Source: Sycon ciliatum (lineage: Eukaryota > Porifera > Calcarea > Leucosolenida > Sycettidae). From it: DNA of 64,000 nt. Numbering within the stretch: position 1 is the stretch's first letter; each line of letters starts with the position of its first letter. Below, in pieces: positions 20,083 to 31,866 of this stretch. Location of the stretch: assembly GCF_964019385.1 (NCBI RefSeq), contig NC_088655.1, positions 402,758 to 466,757 on the forward strand. Direction: 5' to 3'. Both the position numbers and the translations under genes were made by a program. Below the pieces are notes generated by a model that worked only from the letters and a program-made list of their open reading frames with translations, was not told the DNA's origin and ran no database searches.

Positions 20083-20182
20083 AATCGGAAAGCTATGGAA
20101 CTGCCTTCCACCAAGGCTGACATCCCAAGATTCACTTTCTAAATTTCAGCAGCAATATCGCTTGCACGTGAAAAGTTTATAA
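20083..20182 (+). pseudogene. CR1-like ORF2, extreme C-terminus only
   Basis: The last 33 codons read IGKLWNCLPPRLTSQDSLSK and onward to VKSL. This is the LWN-LPP...S...F block that ends CR1-type ORF2 proteins, in a strongly 5'-truncated copy. Non-coding DNA of unclear origin follows to about 20740. Confidence 0.6.
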
Positions 20183-20741
20183 TTTTACTGAAGTGGTATA
20201 TCCCTGGACATTTAAATTAATTGTTTTATTTTGAACAACCCAGCCCTGTGTTTATTGCTCATTATGTAGCATATACTGTAACACGTGTAGTTTTCCTCAC
20301 TGTTTATTTCTATTGCATGATTTGCACCAGGAGATCCCCTCGACAGGCCATCGCCTCTGGGAGATCCTTTTCCTTTAATAAAGATTATTATGAAAGGATG
20401 GCATCTGTAGCTGGACTTGTGATTCCGCCAAAATGTCGCTGGAATACAATGTACATCTGAGTTTTTCCACCGCTCGCACCGCTGGACCAGGCTGAGCTGG
20501 ACGGACCTTGCAATATCCTTTCGTGCTCCGGTAGAGTGGAGTGATCGAGCAGAGACTCCTTGCTGCTACCCGGAGTGTTTGAGCACCTGCAACTGCGCGA
20601 TTGAAGCCGACAACAATCCTCTATATGGCTCTCTGAGTGTGATGAACACGGGACGGTTGGCTTCTGTTTTTCCCATGCAGCCGCAGTTTTGTTCATGTAC
20701 TGTCGCTATGTGGCAACGGGGCGTAGTCCTGCATTTGTGAC

Positions 20742-21921
20742 ATGCTCGACATACCCTTGTCCGCTTTGGAGCCGAAGAAGACTTTTTCCAAGCCAGCCTC
20801 GACACATGCGATGCCGCCTAACCTGAGTCTAGGCGAGTCCGATAGGTCACCTGTTTGGACACGGCGAACCCTCCTCAAGTGTGTTGCGACAGTGTTTGAT
20901 CCGCTAGGTCTAGCAGCACCTGCACGTGTGCCGGGAAAGATACTGCCACAGCAGGCCAGGAAATTCGGTGGCGACTGGGATGATAAGTTGCCTGATGACA
21001 TCGCAGCGGCATGTGCTCAATGGTGGGGAGAGTTGGCCGAAGTGTTGAGCATTGACATTCCACGTTGGATTTGCTGCAATCTTGACACACCCATTGCGTT
21101 TCATGCCTTTGCGGATGCCAGTGAGAAAGCGTCCGGGTATTTTTTGTATGCAGTCGTCAATGGATAGTCGTACTTGGTATTTGCCAAGGCCAAAGTGGCA
21201 CCGGTGTCTCCGCCCACGTTAGCCTGCCTTGAGTTACAAGCAGTATGTCTACTGGCTTGCTACGCTGAGTTTGTGGTGAAGCTGCTGCGTGTGACCGTTA
21301 CGCAAGTCTATGGCTGGACTGACAGTCTCACCACAGTTCATTGAATCTGTAATCCATCGTACAAATGGAGAATATTTGTGGCTAACAGTGTCTGTCAAGT
21401 CCAAGAGATATCGAAAAAGGTCGGAATTGTGTGGAACCATTGCCCGGTGTTCCACAACCCAATAGATTTCCGTCATATGGTCGTAGTGCACAGCAGATCC
21501 GTAGTCCGTTCTGAATGGGCGGACCAACCTGGACCACGGAGCCCAGTGACCGGCCCACCGCATCCTCAACCGCTACTACTGATGAGTCCAGTGTAGAAGT
21601 GCGAGTGTCAGCCACCACCTGTAGTCGAGAATCTGATAATGAATGGTGGCTCCGATTCATTAAGTGGTCGAGGTCACTGGGCATGGTGACTCGGATGGTG
21701 CAGTGGAAGCATACCGAGCCTCGCGCTGAACTCTACTTCGCAGTAGACAACATACTGTACTGTATCGTTCGAGCCGAATTATTTCACTGAGGATTTGGGG
21801 CTGATCAAGCAAGGTCAACCATTGAAGCCTGGGTCGAAAGTGTTTCAGCTTGCACCGTTTCTGGATGAGCATGGGGTGCTCAGAGCCGGAGGACGGCTCC
21901 AGCACAGCGAGTTGGCGTATG
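20742..21921 (+). pseudogene. BEL/Pao retrotransposon pol, left part (RT end, RNase H, start of integrase)
   Basis: The frame includes TLLKCVATVFDPLGLAAPA, WWGELAEVLSIDIPRW and FHAFADASEKASGYF, characteristic of Pao pol after the RT. LVFAKAKVAPVSPPTLACLE and VYGWTDSLTTVH mark RNase H. FLDEHGVLRAGGRLQHSEL begins the integrase. Two in-frame stops are visible: TAG near 21166, and TGA where WI is expected near 21341. Frame changes follow near 21500-21780. The frame is cut at 21921 by a Gypsy LTR and resumes at 26322. Confidence 0.82.
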
Positions 21922-23750
21922 TGTCGTATCCGGTCGGCCCGGGGTTAGACCCCAAGGCTGCGGTTCGACATGAACTAACTTACTTACTAAACCTTCACAT
22001 TACAAGGCCGTGCAGTGGTGGCCACTTGGAGAGAGTCCACCAACAGAATTACTCTTACGCACGCACGCACATATACCTAGACATACTCTCACACACACAC
22101 TCAGGCATATACAGACACGTACACTCACACCAGCGTTCAGGTTGACTCACGTCTTCAAAGGAGCTAACTTGGTTCAAGAGACGATAATTATTGAGAGCAC
22201 GACAGATCGCAGGCAGCAAGTTACAGTCGCTTCGGCCACAAGTCGTGCTCTTGACTGCACCTGTGGTGTGCCCCAAGGCTCCGTCTTGGGGCCTGTTCTC
22301 TTTAACGTCTACACCCGTGATGCGAAATCGGTCTCATCGCCAATACCCAGCGTGCAATTCGCAGACGACATTGCTCTGTATGATTCAAAAGCTTCCGCTG
22401 GGGAAGTCTCCAAATCCGTCTCTTCAGCTGTCACTGATCTCGCCATATGGCTTAAGTCACGCGGCCTAATTTTAAATGCCTCCAAAAGCCAGGTAATGAC
22501 TATCTCACCGCAACATGCCGGGCCTGAGGTCTCTATCGTGTGCTGCGATACCTCTCTACCGATAGTGAAGTCTGCGCGGTATCTTGGTGTCTTTCTTGAC
22601 AACCGCCTGAGTTGGGATGTACACGTCAGCGCCATAGTGACCAAAGTTGCAAGGAAGATAGGCGCCTTGTGGCGAGCCCGTCGATGCCTCTCCCGCAGCT
22701 CGCGCAAGATATATGTAAAGGCTATTGTCATGCCGGATATGATATATGGTGCCTGCAGCTTCTCTGCAGCCCTCCGCGTGACCCAACTTCAGCGTCTGCA
22801 AGCCATGCAAAACCGGGCGATCCGATGCATTGATGGCAGCCCGCCATGTTCCGCGATGCAGCCCCTCCTGGCTGCCAACTCGATTTACCGCGTCACTGAA
22901 CTTTTTAAACAAAAGCTCCTGATCTTCATCTGGCGTTGTCTAAATGACTCCACTAGCCTTGCTCTAGCCCAGCTTCTCAAACCAGCAGCATGCAGCGGCA
23001 GAAGTACGCGCCATCAGCATGCCAATGGTCTGCTCAGCCAGCCAGCTCGCAGTCGGTGTGGCCAAACGAGATTCGCCACGGCAGGAGCATTGCTGCGGAA
23101 CAGTTTGCCTAGAGAGGTGCGCACCGTATCCAGATTGCAAGATTTTAAGCTAGCCTGCCTTCCTTATGTATGCCTGAAATAGGTTGTGTTTCGTCAGGCT
23201 TTGACATGTTCCTTTCTTCTCAGTATTCTCGCTCGCATAGTACTCCACTTCTATGATAATATTGCCTATGCTGTTGCTCACTAGGATTTTGGCAAATTCT
23301 ACCCTTCGCTTTCATATAACTGGGCCAGGAACCCGTTTGAACTTGCGAAGTAAAATAAAATCAATCAATCAATCACAAGGCAAGAGAGACGAAAGCCGAA
23401 GCTTCCGCCTGAAGGCGGAAGGAAAGAGAGAGAGAGAGAAGGAAGGTGATGGCAATAGTATCTAGTTGCGGCCATGGAAGTCCATGGCCACGAGATTGCT
23501 GGTCCCGCATGCAATAGCGTATCAAACCGTAGTAAATATGTGTACGAACTGTTGCATAAGGAGCGGGAGCCATGTGGGGAAATAACAGCGTATACCCAAA
23601 TAAGGAAGGCCCCAGGCCTTGTGTGAAGATATAAAATAAAGACGATTATGAACCCGTTTACGGGAGATAGATAAATAATTAGACACCTAAATAAGGCATA
23701 CTTGTCCCGTAGAGGCCTAAAAGGCACGTGTCAATAGTATGGATACGACA
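21922..23750 (-). repeat. Gypsy 1 3' LTR, interrupted by a CR1 insertion
   Basis: The LTR ends form a 10-bp inverted repeat: TGTCGTATCC at 21922-21931 and GGATACGACA at 23741-23750. Without the nested CR1 piece (22198-23374) the LTR would be about 650 bp. It contains a small hairpin (CTTCCGCC TGAA GGCGGAAG, 23402-23421) and a GA microsatellite. No second LTR is present in the window. Confidence 0.7.
22198..23374 (+). mobile_element. 5'-truncated copy of CR1-like element A
   Basis: From about 22198 the sequence matches the 3' part of element A (3879-8155) in opposite orientation with very few changes. Its frame runs 22202-23182 and carries CGVPQGSVLGPVLFN, FADDIALYDS and the C-terminal LLRNSLPREVR. 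A 3' UTR of about 170 bp and a (TCAA)n tail follow. The EN domain and the first half of the RT are absent. It sits inside the Gypsy 1 LTR. Confidence 0.88.
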
Positions 23751-23765
23751 TATCCCCCCACTTAC
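23751..23765 (-). other. Polypurine tract of Gypsy 1
   Basis: The minus strand reads GTAAGTGGGGGGATA directly before the LTR start TGTCGTATCC, the normal position for plus-strand priming. Confidence 0.6.
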
Positions 23766-23936
23766 ACGGAAAAGAACACGTCCTCGTGTTATAAGTAACG
23801 TAATAAATTAGACTAAGATTATGGCAAACAATTTAACTAAACGAGTGCAGGTCAAAATTGGAGTTCCGATCAAAAACTGTTCAAAGACTAGCTGTAATAT
23901 TGGCCACAACCAATCCAGTCAATACCACTGAAATCC

Positions 23937-26302
23937 TTACTCGTGCCAGACGGGACTCCCAAACAGCTGAGGTGGATGGCGGGAACGCGGGGTTCGCCTT
24001 TCCATCACGCCAACTGGCGGAGCACTGTCGAATACCCGAGCGGTGTCCTCCTCGTCTCGGGCGGCGGCATCAGTGGCATCAGGCTGGTAGGACGGAGTCA
24101 GGGTGGATGCCATGGGCTGCGGTGGGTCCGACTCATCTTGCTCGTGGACCTCCTGCAGCCGACTCGGTCGATGATGACAACCTTTCAGCCGGTTGACGTG
24201 CACTATCAGCCGACGTGCCGTGGGCTCAGACAGCTTGATGCGGTAGGTGACGGCGGAGAGCTTCTCCTCGACTAGGTACGGTCCGTGCCACAGTCTAGAA
24301 AACTTGGCGGTTGTACCCGTCGGAATGGCCGGCACCAGAAGCCACACTGCGTCACCAGCTGCAAACGTCACGGCCTTAGCGTTGCGATCATGGATATGCG
24401 CTTGATAGCGGTGCACGTTGCCCAAGTGCTCCCGAACCTGCGCATGAGCGTCCTCCAAGCGTCGGCGGAGAGCACTCACGAATTCCGGCTGGGACGCTAC
24501 TGCGGATGCTGCTCCTGGCGGTAATCCAAATGCCAAGTCTTGAGGTAGGCATAGCTCCCGACCAAAGAGCAGATAGCTTGGACTGTAGCCGGTACTAGTC
24601 TGCGGCGTCGAGCGGTATCCCATCAAGAAGGCTGGCAACTTGATGTCCCAATCTCGATGATTCTGGCAGACATAGTGCGCCAGGCCACGCTCAAGCGTCT
24701 GGTTGAATCTTTCAACCAGACCGTCACTCTGTGGATGGTACGCAGTTGTCCTGGTCTTATCTATGCCAAGCAGAAAGCAAACACTGCGAAACAGAGAGCC
24801 ATCAAAGTTTTTGCCCTGATCGGTATGCAACCGATCAGGAGCACCAAAACGTGATACAAACTCATTGACAAACACCAAAGCAATAGTGGAAGCATCCATT
24901 CTCGGAAGCGGAAAAGCTTCCACCCATTTAGTGAAATAGTCAACTACAACCAAAATATGGCGGTTCCCTTCCGCTGTCTCCGGTAAATTGGGGATCAAAT
25001 CCATCGCTACTCGCTCAAAAGGATACCCCGTCCAGGAAGACTGTAGTGGAGCGCCAGACCCTCTGTCTACGGGACGCTTCAACTGGCTACAGGAAGAACA
25101 ACTTGCAACCCAATCCAAGACATCTTTCTTCATGCCTACCCAGTGAAATTGTTGCGTCAGTTTCTTCTGCAGGCGTGTAGAACCCGTATGTCCCCCCTGG
25201 TCATGATACTCTTGCAAAACCAAAGAACGTAAATGTCGGGGAACAACGACTTGCAAGATAGACGGCTTACCGGGGCAAGGGTCCTCCCAACGACGGCAAA
25301 ACACCCCCTCATGATGAACCAGCATTTCATGATTTTCCACAAAATACGTACCTCAGGACTGCTACCCATCATGTCCTGTGGGCAAGGCGGAGAGTCCATA
25401 CCTAGCCAGGACACTACTTGGGCGAGATCTCGGTCCTTCTCCTGTTCCTTTTCCCCTCTTGACCACGGCCAGTTGAAACGGCGGATGAGGGGTGTGGGGA
25501 TGTTGCCAACGTCGTTGTTCACGGCCCCTACGAACAGCGTCGTCGAAGCATCAGGGCGGCGTGACAATGCATCAGCGTTAGCGTGTGATCGACCTGCCCT
25601 GTACAATATGGTGAACTCAAATTCAGACAAAAATTCCAGCCAGCGAGCCACAATCGCCGGTGGATTTTTGAAATTAGCCGAGTGTTCTAGAGAACGATGA
25701 TCAGTACGAATCACAAATTGTTTACCAAGCAGGTAGCAACGAAAATGTCGCACAGCCCACACCAAACCCTACAATTCCTTTTTCGTGGATGCGTACCGTG
25801 TTTCTGTATTGGCCAGAAGTCGACTAGCATACGCTATCGGCCGTTCCAGACCTTCCTGAACCCGAGACAGCACTGCTCCTAACCCTAGTCCACTAGCATC
25901 TACGTCTACCAGAAATGGTGATGCATCTTGCCCTAACCTGGGGTAAGCTAGTACTGGGGCGGTCGTCAGCACTGTCTTCAGATTTAGGAAAGCAGTTTCA
26001 CAGTCAGGAGTCCACAAAAACACTTGGCCTGTTTTCGTCAGGCTGTACAAGTACAAGGGGCGGGCAATGGTGGCAAAATCTTGGGCAAAACGTCTATAAT
26101 ACCCACAGAATCCCAAGAAACCACGCACTTCTCGAACTGCTTCAGGGGTAGGCCAGTTTCTGACTTTCTCGATCTTACCCAGGTCGGTCCTAACCCCCTC
26201 CCGGGTAACAATGTGGCCCAGGAACTCAACACTTGTGCGGAACAAGAAACACTTACTGGGCTTCAACCGCAGAGCTGCCTTCAAGAAGCGGTCAAAGACC
26301 AA
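23937..26302 (-). pseudogene. Gypsy 1 pol: RT C-terminus, RNase H, integrase
   Basis: Reading right to left: the RT end (KPSKCFLFRTSVEFLGHIV, FLGFCGYYRRFAQDF), RNase H (VDVDASGLGLGAVLSR, IRTDHRSLE, ADALSRR), the integrase HHCC zinc region (YHDQGGHTG...CSSCSQLK), the DDE core (DYFTKWVEAFP, HTDQGKNFD, AYHPQSDGLVERFNQTLE) and a GPY-type module (WHGPYLVEEKL). There is a stop at about 25767 between KKEL and GLVWAVRHF, and a frameshift near 25345. The YxDD half of the RT, protease and gag are lost. Confidence 0.88.
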
Positions 26303-26321
26303 CTATGTCACTTTAGATATG

Positions 26322-26570
26322 GAGCCAAGCACCCAGTTCAATTAGGCAAACATCATCTGACCGAGTTGCTGTTGGAGAAAACGCACGTTGAAAGGATGCA
26401 CCAAGGTGTAGAAGGGGTCCTGTCGTACATCTGTCAGAACCTCTGGATTATCGGTGGTCGACGAGGGCTACGCAACATTACTCAGCGATGTGTTATATGC
26501 CGCCGCTACAAGGCTAAGGCTGCCTCAGAAGTCTGCCCGCCACTGCCAGATAGGCATTGGCGGATAATAC
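26322..26570 (+). pseudogene. BEL/Pao integrase zinc region, continuation of the split element
   Basis: The frame continues the left BEL/Pao half across the Gypsy insertion (AY | GAKHPVQLGKHHLTELL) and shows the H2C2 region: H-VERMHQG, LWIIGGRRGLRNI, CVICRRYKAK and CPPLPDRHW. The DDE core that should follow is not found, so the element is truncated or decayed beyond about 26570. Confidence 0.75.
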
Positions 26571-27102
26571 TCGAAAAGGTGGCAGATTTTGCTCGAAAAG
26601 CAGTGAAATTGGCAGAACCATACAATCCTTATGGCGGGCAATTACTTGAATTCTGCTCCATTTCTTTATCCACATACCAAACATGCATGAAACTTACCAG
26701 AAAAAGTACCGAATTTGCCAATTTTTCTACCGGCATTATCCGTATATGCATACTGTCAGAAGACCGAGTTGTTCACGAGAGGTCTGTCGCAACTACCGGC
26801 GTCAGCTATCGAAGTAAGGCGTAAAGAAGAAGAGCACGAGGTACGCATCACGGCAACAAAGAATGCCGAACGTTACTGGATGATGACGAAACTAGTAAGA
26901 CTATTAGACATACCGGCCTTATTACAACTCGACAACGCAAAGCAACAGACCACCCAAATTGGGAGGCTCAAGTTTATGTAATAAACATAGAAAGGGGAAG
27001 CTCAGCGAAGACGAATTGTGACAATCCGAAATGTCAACATCCTACTGAACTTCACTATCATGTGTGATGGACTAGTTATGTACAATAACAAGTACTGTAA
27101 AT
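26571..27102. other. No gene seen
   Basis: The open frame continues to 26824, but the translation matches no integrase motif that I know. Only unique-looking DNA is visible. Confidence 0.5.
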
Positions 27103-27300
27103 CAACAAATTTTGGCCGGTGAGAAACTTTGGCCGATCTCCAAATGAAACTTTTGGCCGTGATCAAACTTTGGCCGATTGGGGTTCAATCTTGCATCCTT
27201 TGACTCCGTGACAAACTTTGGCCCGCGATTTACTTTGGCTAGTTGGCACCAAGCAGCGAAATCAGCGAAATTAAATCGCCAGCGAAAATTAGTTGATTTA
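27103..27300. repeat. Short interspersed repeat built on an AAACTTTGGCC word
   Basis: The words AAATTTTGGCC, AAACTTTGGCCGA, AAACTTTTGGCC, AAACTTTGGCCGATTG, AAACTTTGGCCC and ACTTTGGCTA follow one another at irregular 20-50 bp spacing, ending in AGCGAAA words. It may be a small non-autonomous element. No coding potential. Confidence 0.5.
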
Positions 27301-29768
27301 CAGTAGTTCCACACGACGTACGTTTCGCCGTATAGGTCATGACAACGTTTTGCTTTCCATCCCCTCTTGGACCTTTCCGAACCTGAGCCTTCCAAGTTGG
27401 AAGGTTGTTGGTTTGCGCCTTGGAGAAGTGTTGGAGCTAGGTGTCATGTCGCCGAATGTCTCAGTACTCCTTGTCAGTTTTGTGCCATTTTGTCGCACGT
27501 GCTGACTGTATAAGATCTGGTTACGTTGGTGGACAGTTAGTCATAACTCGTAAAATTTTGTCCTTCTTCTTTTCACCATAATTTAATCGGCTCACTATCC
27601 GAGTTGAACTTATCAGAAATAATGGAAATAATATTTACCAGGCATGCCTGCAAAAGACACACAACACACTTTTATGGCTAACGCCCCCTCCTTTGCATTG
27701 GCTTCTGCCATTGGACGGTGAAATAAAAATAAAATAAATAAATGCAGCCAGCCTACAAATCATGCAAGCAGTATTGATCGAGAAATGATGAGCGTGCTCG
27801 GCGGCGCAAATAGGATGCCCTACATGCATGAAAACCCGTTAGTAACCTTGTCAATAGGAAAAGGGAGAGAGAGAGGAGATGTATATGTACATGTACTATA
27901 GTATATTTAGAAAAACATGATATTCTAGCTTTTGGCGTACGTACATGTAAATGGTCAAATTGTTAGTTTTTTTCACAATTTTGTTCTGTCATCTCCCATG
28001 GACTGCTCTTCCAATGTATTATGTACATGTACATGTATGTATCTCTAGTCCATTTCTCCGAAAAACAAGCCATAACAAGATTTTGTCTTTTCCCCTTTTG
28101 TCTTGTAAGCACTGAATTGGGAAAGGCTATGAAAATCCAGTCCGTTTCAAACCACTTGCATCACTGCATTGTCCGGTTCGAACCCTAGTTGAGCTACCTT
28201 TTATGGACCCTTTTTCTGACCCCAAATTTCGCGGCACTGCATGGTGTACGATAAAAACACAAAAAAACTCGCCAAATACCGGAGCTCGCCAAAGCCAGCG
28301 CTCATCGCTTTATGAATGGGCTGTAGCATAGCGAGGAGAAAGTGTGTTATTGAGGGCTCGCCGAACTTGGCAGCCTCCAATGGATGGCTGTACATGTGCC
28401 ACCCTGGCTATCGTGGAGGCTAGGGTGACCTGTTCAGCTTTGGCCCGTGATTGTGCGTACTATGCTATGCTTCTCTTGCTCTCTGATCACATGTGACGTC
28501 ATCATTTTGTGATTTGCTATTATATAAATGGCTAATAATTGAGTGTACGATTACTACGAGTATTACGTACAGTAAGGCTATTGGAATAGAGGAAGATATT
28601 GTGACTTTGAGAATTGAGATCGATTGTCACCTCAATAGTCTAGCAGCACACGGCATGCACTAACGTTTTGGGTTTAGCTTGCGCTCGGTGAGTTTCTTGT
28701 TAGCGTACACGTGCACGTGCACATCACGACGAACACTAGAACTAGAAACAGGTTTTGTGGTGAGCCAAGACTCCTCGCGACAAGGCCAATAGCTAGTTTT
28801 CACTGTTTAACGCCAATCCTAGCAACACACTGTACATGTCTTTTCAATTGAGTAGTACCTGTTCCTGCTCCGCGCATCCCACTGGTTTCTGATATCTCGA
28901 ACGTGTGCTACAGCTGTATCCCGATCACCCCTGCTAACGTTATTGCCCGCGCTTGTTTTTCACGACCCATCGCCTCTTGCCTCCCCTGGTACTTTCCATC
29001 TAGCTGTTTCTGGCTAGTGCCACTTCTATCACACTTATCAATCGTCCTTATTGGCGTGACGTCATCGTGGAATAAAAGTAGAATAATACTAATATTAAAT
29101 GTACATGCACATGTACATTCAGTGAATGACAAGACAAACTTTCGCTTTAGAAGAACTAGCATTCATACCTTTATTGCAGAAAATACTGTGTACTCACTGG
29201 GTATAAAATACGGATAAGAAGAACTCCCGTTTTTGCAAACAAATACCACCAGTCCCTTGGTGTTCGTACTAAAGAGCTTTGAGTGTGCAAGCATTATCAG
29301 CGCACTGCATCCGTGCAGTATAAAAGTTACTGTAATGATGAACTTGTTCATGAGCGTTTTGGCATGATTCCGAGCATTCCCGAATCACACTTCACTGCAT
29401 CGGAGAAGTACCATGCACGCGTTATGTGTGTGTGTGTTATTATGTGCGTGTATGTGCGCGCGCACGCGTGCGTGTTTCTCTGCCGAATACAAACCGGTGT
29501 CACGTTTCGCGTGGCTTATCGCCGCCGCTTACCTCATGCAGATTGTCTGGCAACTTGGACGACTCGGTATGATGATTACCAAGACCGTGAGTTGAACATG
29601 ATCATTTTCAAAGGTAACTCAAATTAATTTTGAAATGAAATAATATTTTTACCGAAGTACAAAAAAATCAAATGATGAATAGAAGAAGTAATGTTTTCTC
29701 TTTTCCATGTCGATCTCTAGCATGCATGGGCACCTTGGTATGGGGATACTCATGTATTTTGGTGTACT
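27301..29768. other. Intergenic stretch, no gene seen
   Basis: About 2.5 kb without a convincing frame. 27655-27745 ends in GGACGGTGAAATAAAAATAAAATAAATAAA and resembles the 3' tail of a CR1-type element. ACATGTACATGT words recur near 27880-28040 and 29100-29117. A CG/CA alternating tract lies at about 29455-29470. Confidence 0.5.
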
Positions 29769-29772
29769 TTAA

Positions 29773-30817
29773 TTAAGGGGGCACATCACCCAAAAATGTC
29801 ATATGGCATTCAATTGACCGTAACTTTGGTGTTTCTCAATGGATTTGAGTGAAATTTTGACCACACACGCCCGCCACTATGCTGGCCCTCAGGACATGAT
29901 TTACAAGTTCTTGCGCCTCACTGACAGGCTTTCCAGGCCGGAAAAACTCAAATTTCCGGCATAGTGCCACGGTGTGCGAGCCACCCAGGAGCCAAACAAA
30001 TGCATTTACAATTTTTTCACATTTTCGTGCTCATTCTGTTCGTGCGCGGGACCCAAACCTAGAACAAGTCCAGAAGCAGCCATGGGTGATGGGGTAGGGC
30101 CCCTCAACGAGGCCCTGGAATCTGTCACAACGGAACGAGTGGGCGTTCTCTCACACACTCCCACAGACCCAAGTCAATTTTTGATTTTTTTTAGGTTTAG
30201 CACGTGCTACGAGGTCGTACCTTTGATACAACATCCAGTGCTGGGACCTCCACAGCAAGCCATTTCCACAGCGCTGCACACCAAATCCAGGATACCCTCA
30301 GAAACCGGCAAAGACTACCACTCACGTTTCACTACTGCCTAGTACTGAATCCTACCTGACTTCTTGACACGACCGGCAAACTTGCCAAAGTCACTAAATC
30401 AGCCGTAATAATCAAGCCACATATCTGCAACGTCACGAGGGTGCTGGCAAAAGTCCTGCTGCACGGCGGCGGGCGAAGCCCGCCGCCGTGCCGTGCCGTG
30501 CCGTGCCGTGCTCAAAAACCTGATTTTTTGGACTTGGAGCAAAATTCTGCACACTTTCACGTGTTTCCATAATATGACAAGTTGCGCACGGTCTGCTCAC
30601 ATTCAAATACAGTGCTGCCAACAAATGACAGCGTGCAACAAAAAATTCTTTCCTTGCAAGGGCACATTTTCGGCCATAACTCTTGAATGGCCGGTCAGAT
30701 CGGGACACAATTTTCAGAGAATTTGCAGCTATTCATGCTCTTTCAACTGACGTAGCACTCAATATGAATTTACAAATTCGATTTTTCAGCAAATTTTTGG
30801 GTAGTCTGCCACCTTAA
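29773..30817. mobile_element. TTAA-type non-autonomous DNA transposon, tandem unit 1
   Basis: The unit starts TTAAGGGGGCACATCACCCA and ends in the imperfect complement TGGGTAGTCTGCCACCTTAA, giving terminal inverted repeats of about 26 bp with a few mismatches. TTAA flanks the left end (29769-29772). It contains a 14-bp GC hairpin at 30461-30491 with a GAA loop, followed by CCGTG repeats. A 122-codon frame (29974-30342) recurs in all units, but the units are nearly identical DNA, so this is no evidence for coding. No transposase is present. Confidence 0.7.
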
Positions 30818-30820
30818 TGG

Positions 30821-31866
30821 TTTAGGGGGCACATCACCCAAAAATTTCATATGGCATTCAATTGACCGTAACTTTGGTGTTTCTCAATGGATTTGAGTGA
30901 AATTTTGACCACACACTCCTGCCACTATGCTGGCCCTTAGGACACGATTTACAAGTTCTTGCGCCTCACTGACAGGCTTTCCAGGCCGGAAAAACTCAAC
31001 TTTCCGGCATAGTGCCACGGTGTGCGAGCCACCCAGGAGCCAAACAAACGCATTTACAATTTTTTCACATTTTCGTGCTCATTCTGTTCGTGCGCGGGAC
31101 CCAAACCTAGAACAAGTCCAGAAGCAGCCATGGGTGATGGGGTAGGGCCCCTCAACGAGGCCCTGGAATCTGTCACGACGGAACGAGTGGCCGTTCTCCC
31201 AAACACTCCCACAGACCCAAGTCAATTTTTGAATTTTTTTAGGTTTAGCACATGCTACGAGGTCGTACCTTTGATACAAAATCCAGTGCTGGGACCTCCA
31301 CAGCAAGCCATTTCCACAGCGCTGCACACCAAATCCAGGATACCCTCAGAAACCGGCAAAGACTACCACTCACGTTTCACTACTGCCTAGTACTGAATCC
31401 TACCTGACTTCTTGACACGACCGGCAAACTTGCCAAAGTCACTAAATCAGTGTCAACTACAATAATCAAGCCACATATCTGCAACGTCACGAGGGTGCTG
31501 GCAAAAGTCCTGCTGCACGGCGGCGGGCGAAGCCCGCCGCCGTGCAGCCCAATACGTGGCTAAAAAACCTGATTTTTTGGACTTGGAGCAAAATTCTGCA
31601 CACTATCACGTGTTTCCATGATACGACAAGTTGCGCACGGTCTGCTCACATTCAAATACAGTGCTGCCAACAAATGACAGCGTGCAACAAAAAATTCTTT
31701 CCTTGCAAGGGCACATTTTCGGCCATAACTCTTGAACGGCCGGTCAGATCGGGACACAATTTTCAGAGAATTTGCAGCTATTCATGCTCTTTCAACTGAC
31801 GTAGCACTCGATATGAATTTACAAATTCGATTTTTCAGCGAATTTTTGGGTAGTCTGCCACCTTAA
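30821..31866. mobile_element. TTAA-type transposon, tandem unit 2
   Basis: Nearly identical to unit 1 over its whole length of about 1,046 bp. The junction with unit 1 reads TTAATGGTTTAG instead of TTAATTAA. The GC hairpin here is 16 bp per arm (31513-31528 and 31532-31547, GAA loop) and lacks the CCGTG repeats of unit 1. Confidence 0.7.

Larger units (their letters stand above)
21922..26317 (-). mobile_element. Ty3/Gypsy element 1, minus strand, 5'-truncated
   Basis: The 3' LTR (21922-23750, enlarged by a nested CR1 copy) is followed by a polypurine tract and, reading right to left on the minus strand, by RT, RNase H and integrase. The gag, protease, N-terminal RT and 5' LTR are missing at the right end. 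BEL/Pao coding DNA flanks it on both sides. The four bases TATG occur at 21918-21921 and 26318-26321, as expected for a target duplication, though four bases may be chance. Confidence 0.8.

Noticed and set aside
29974-30342. 122-codon frame conserved in three tandem units (29974, 31022, 32068)
   Set aside because: The units are nearly identical DNA throughout, so conservation of the frame gives no evidence of coding. No motif and no start context stands out.
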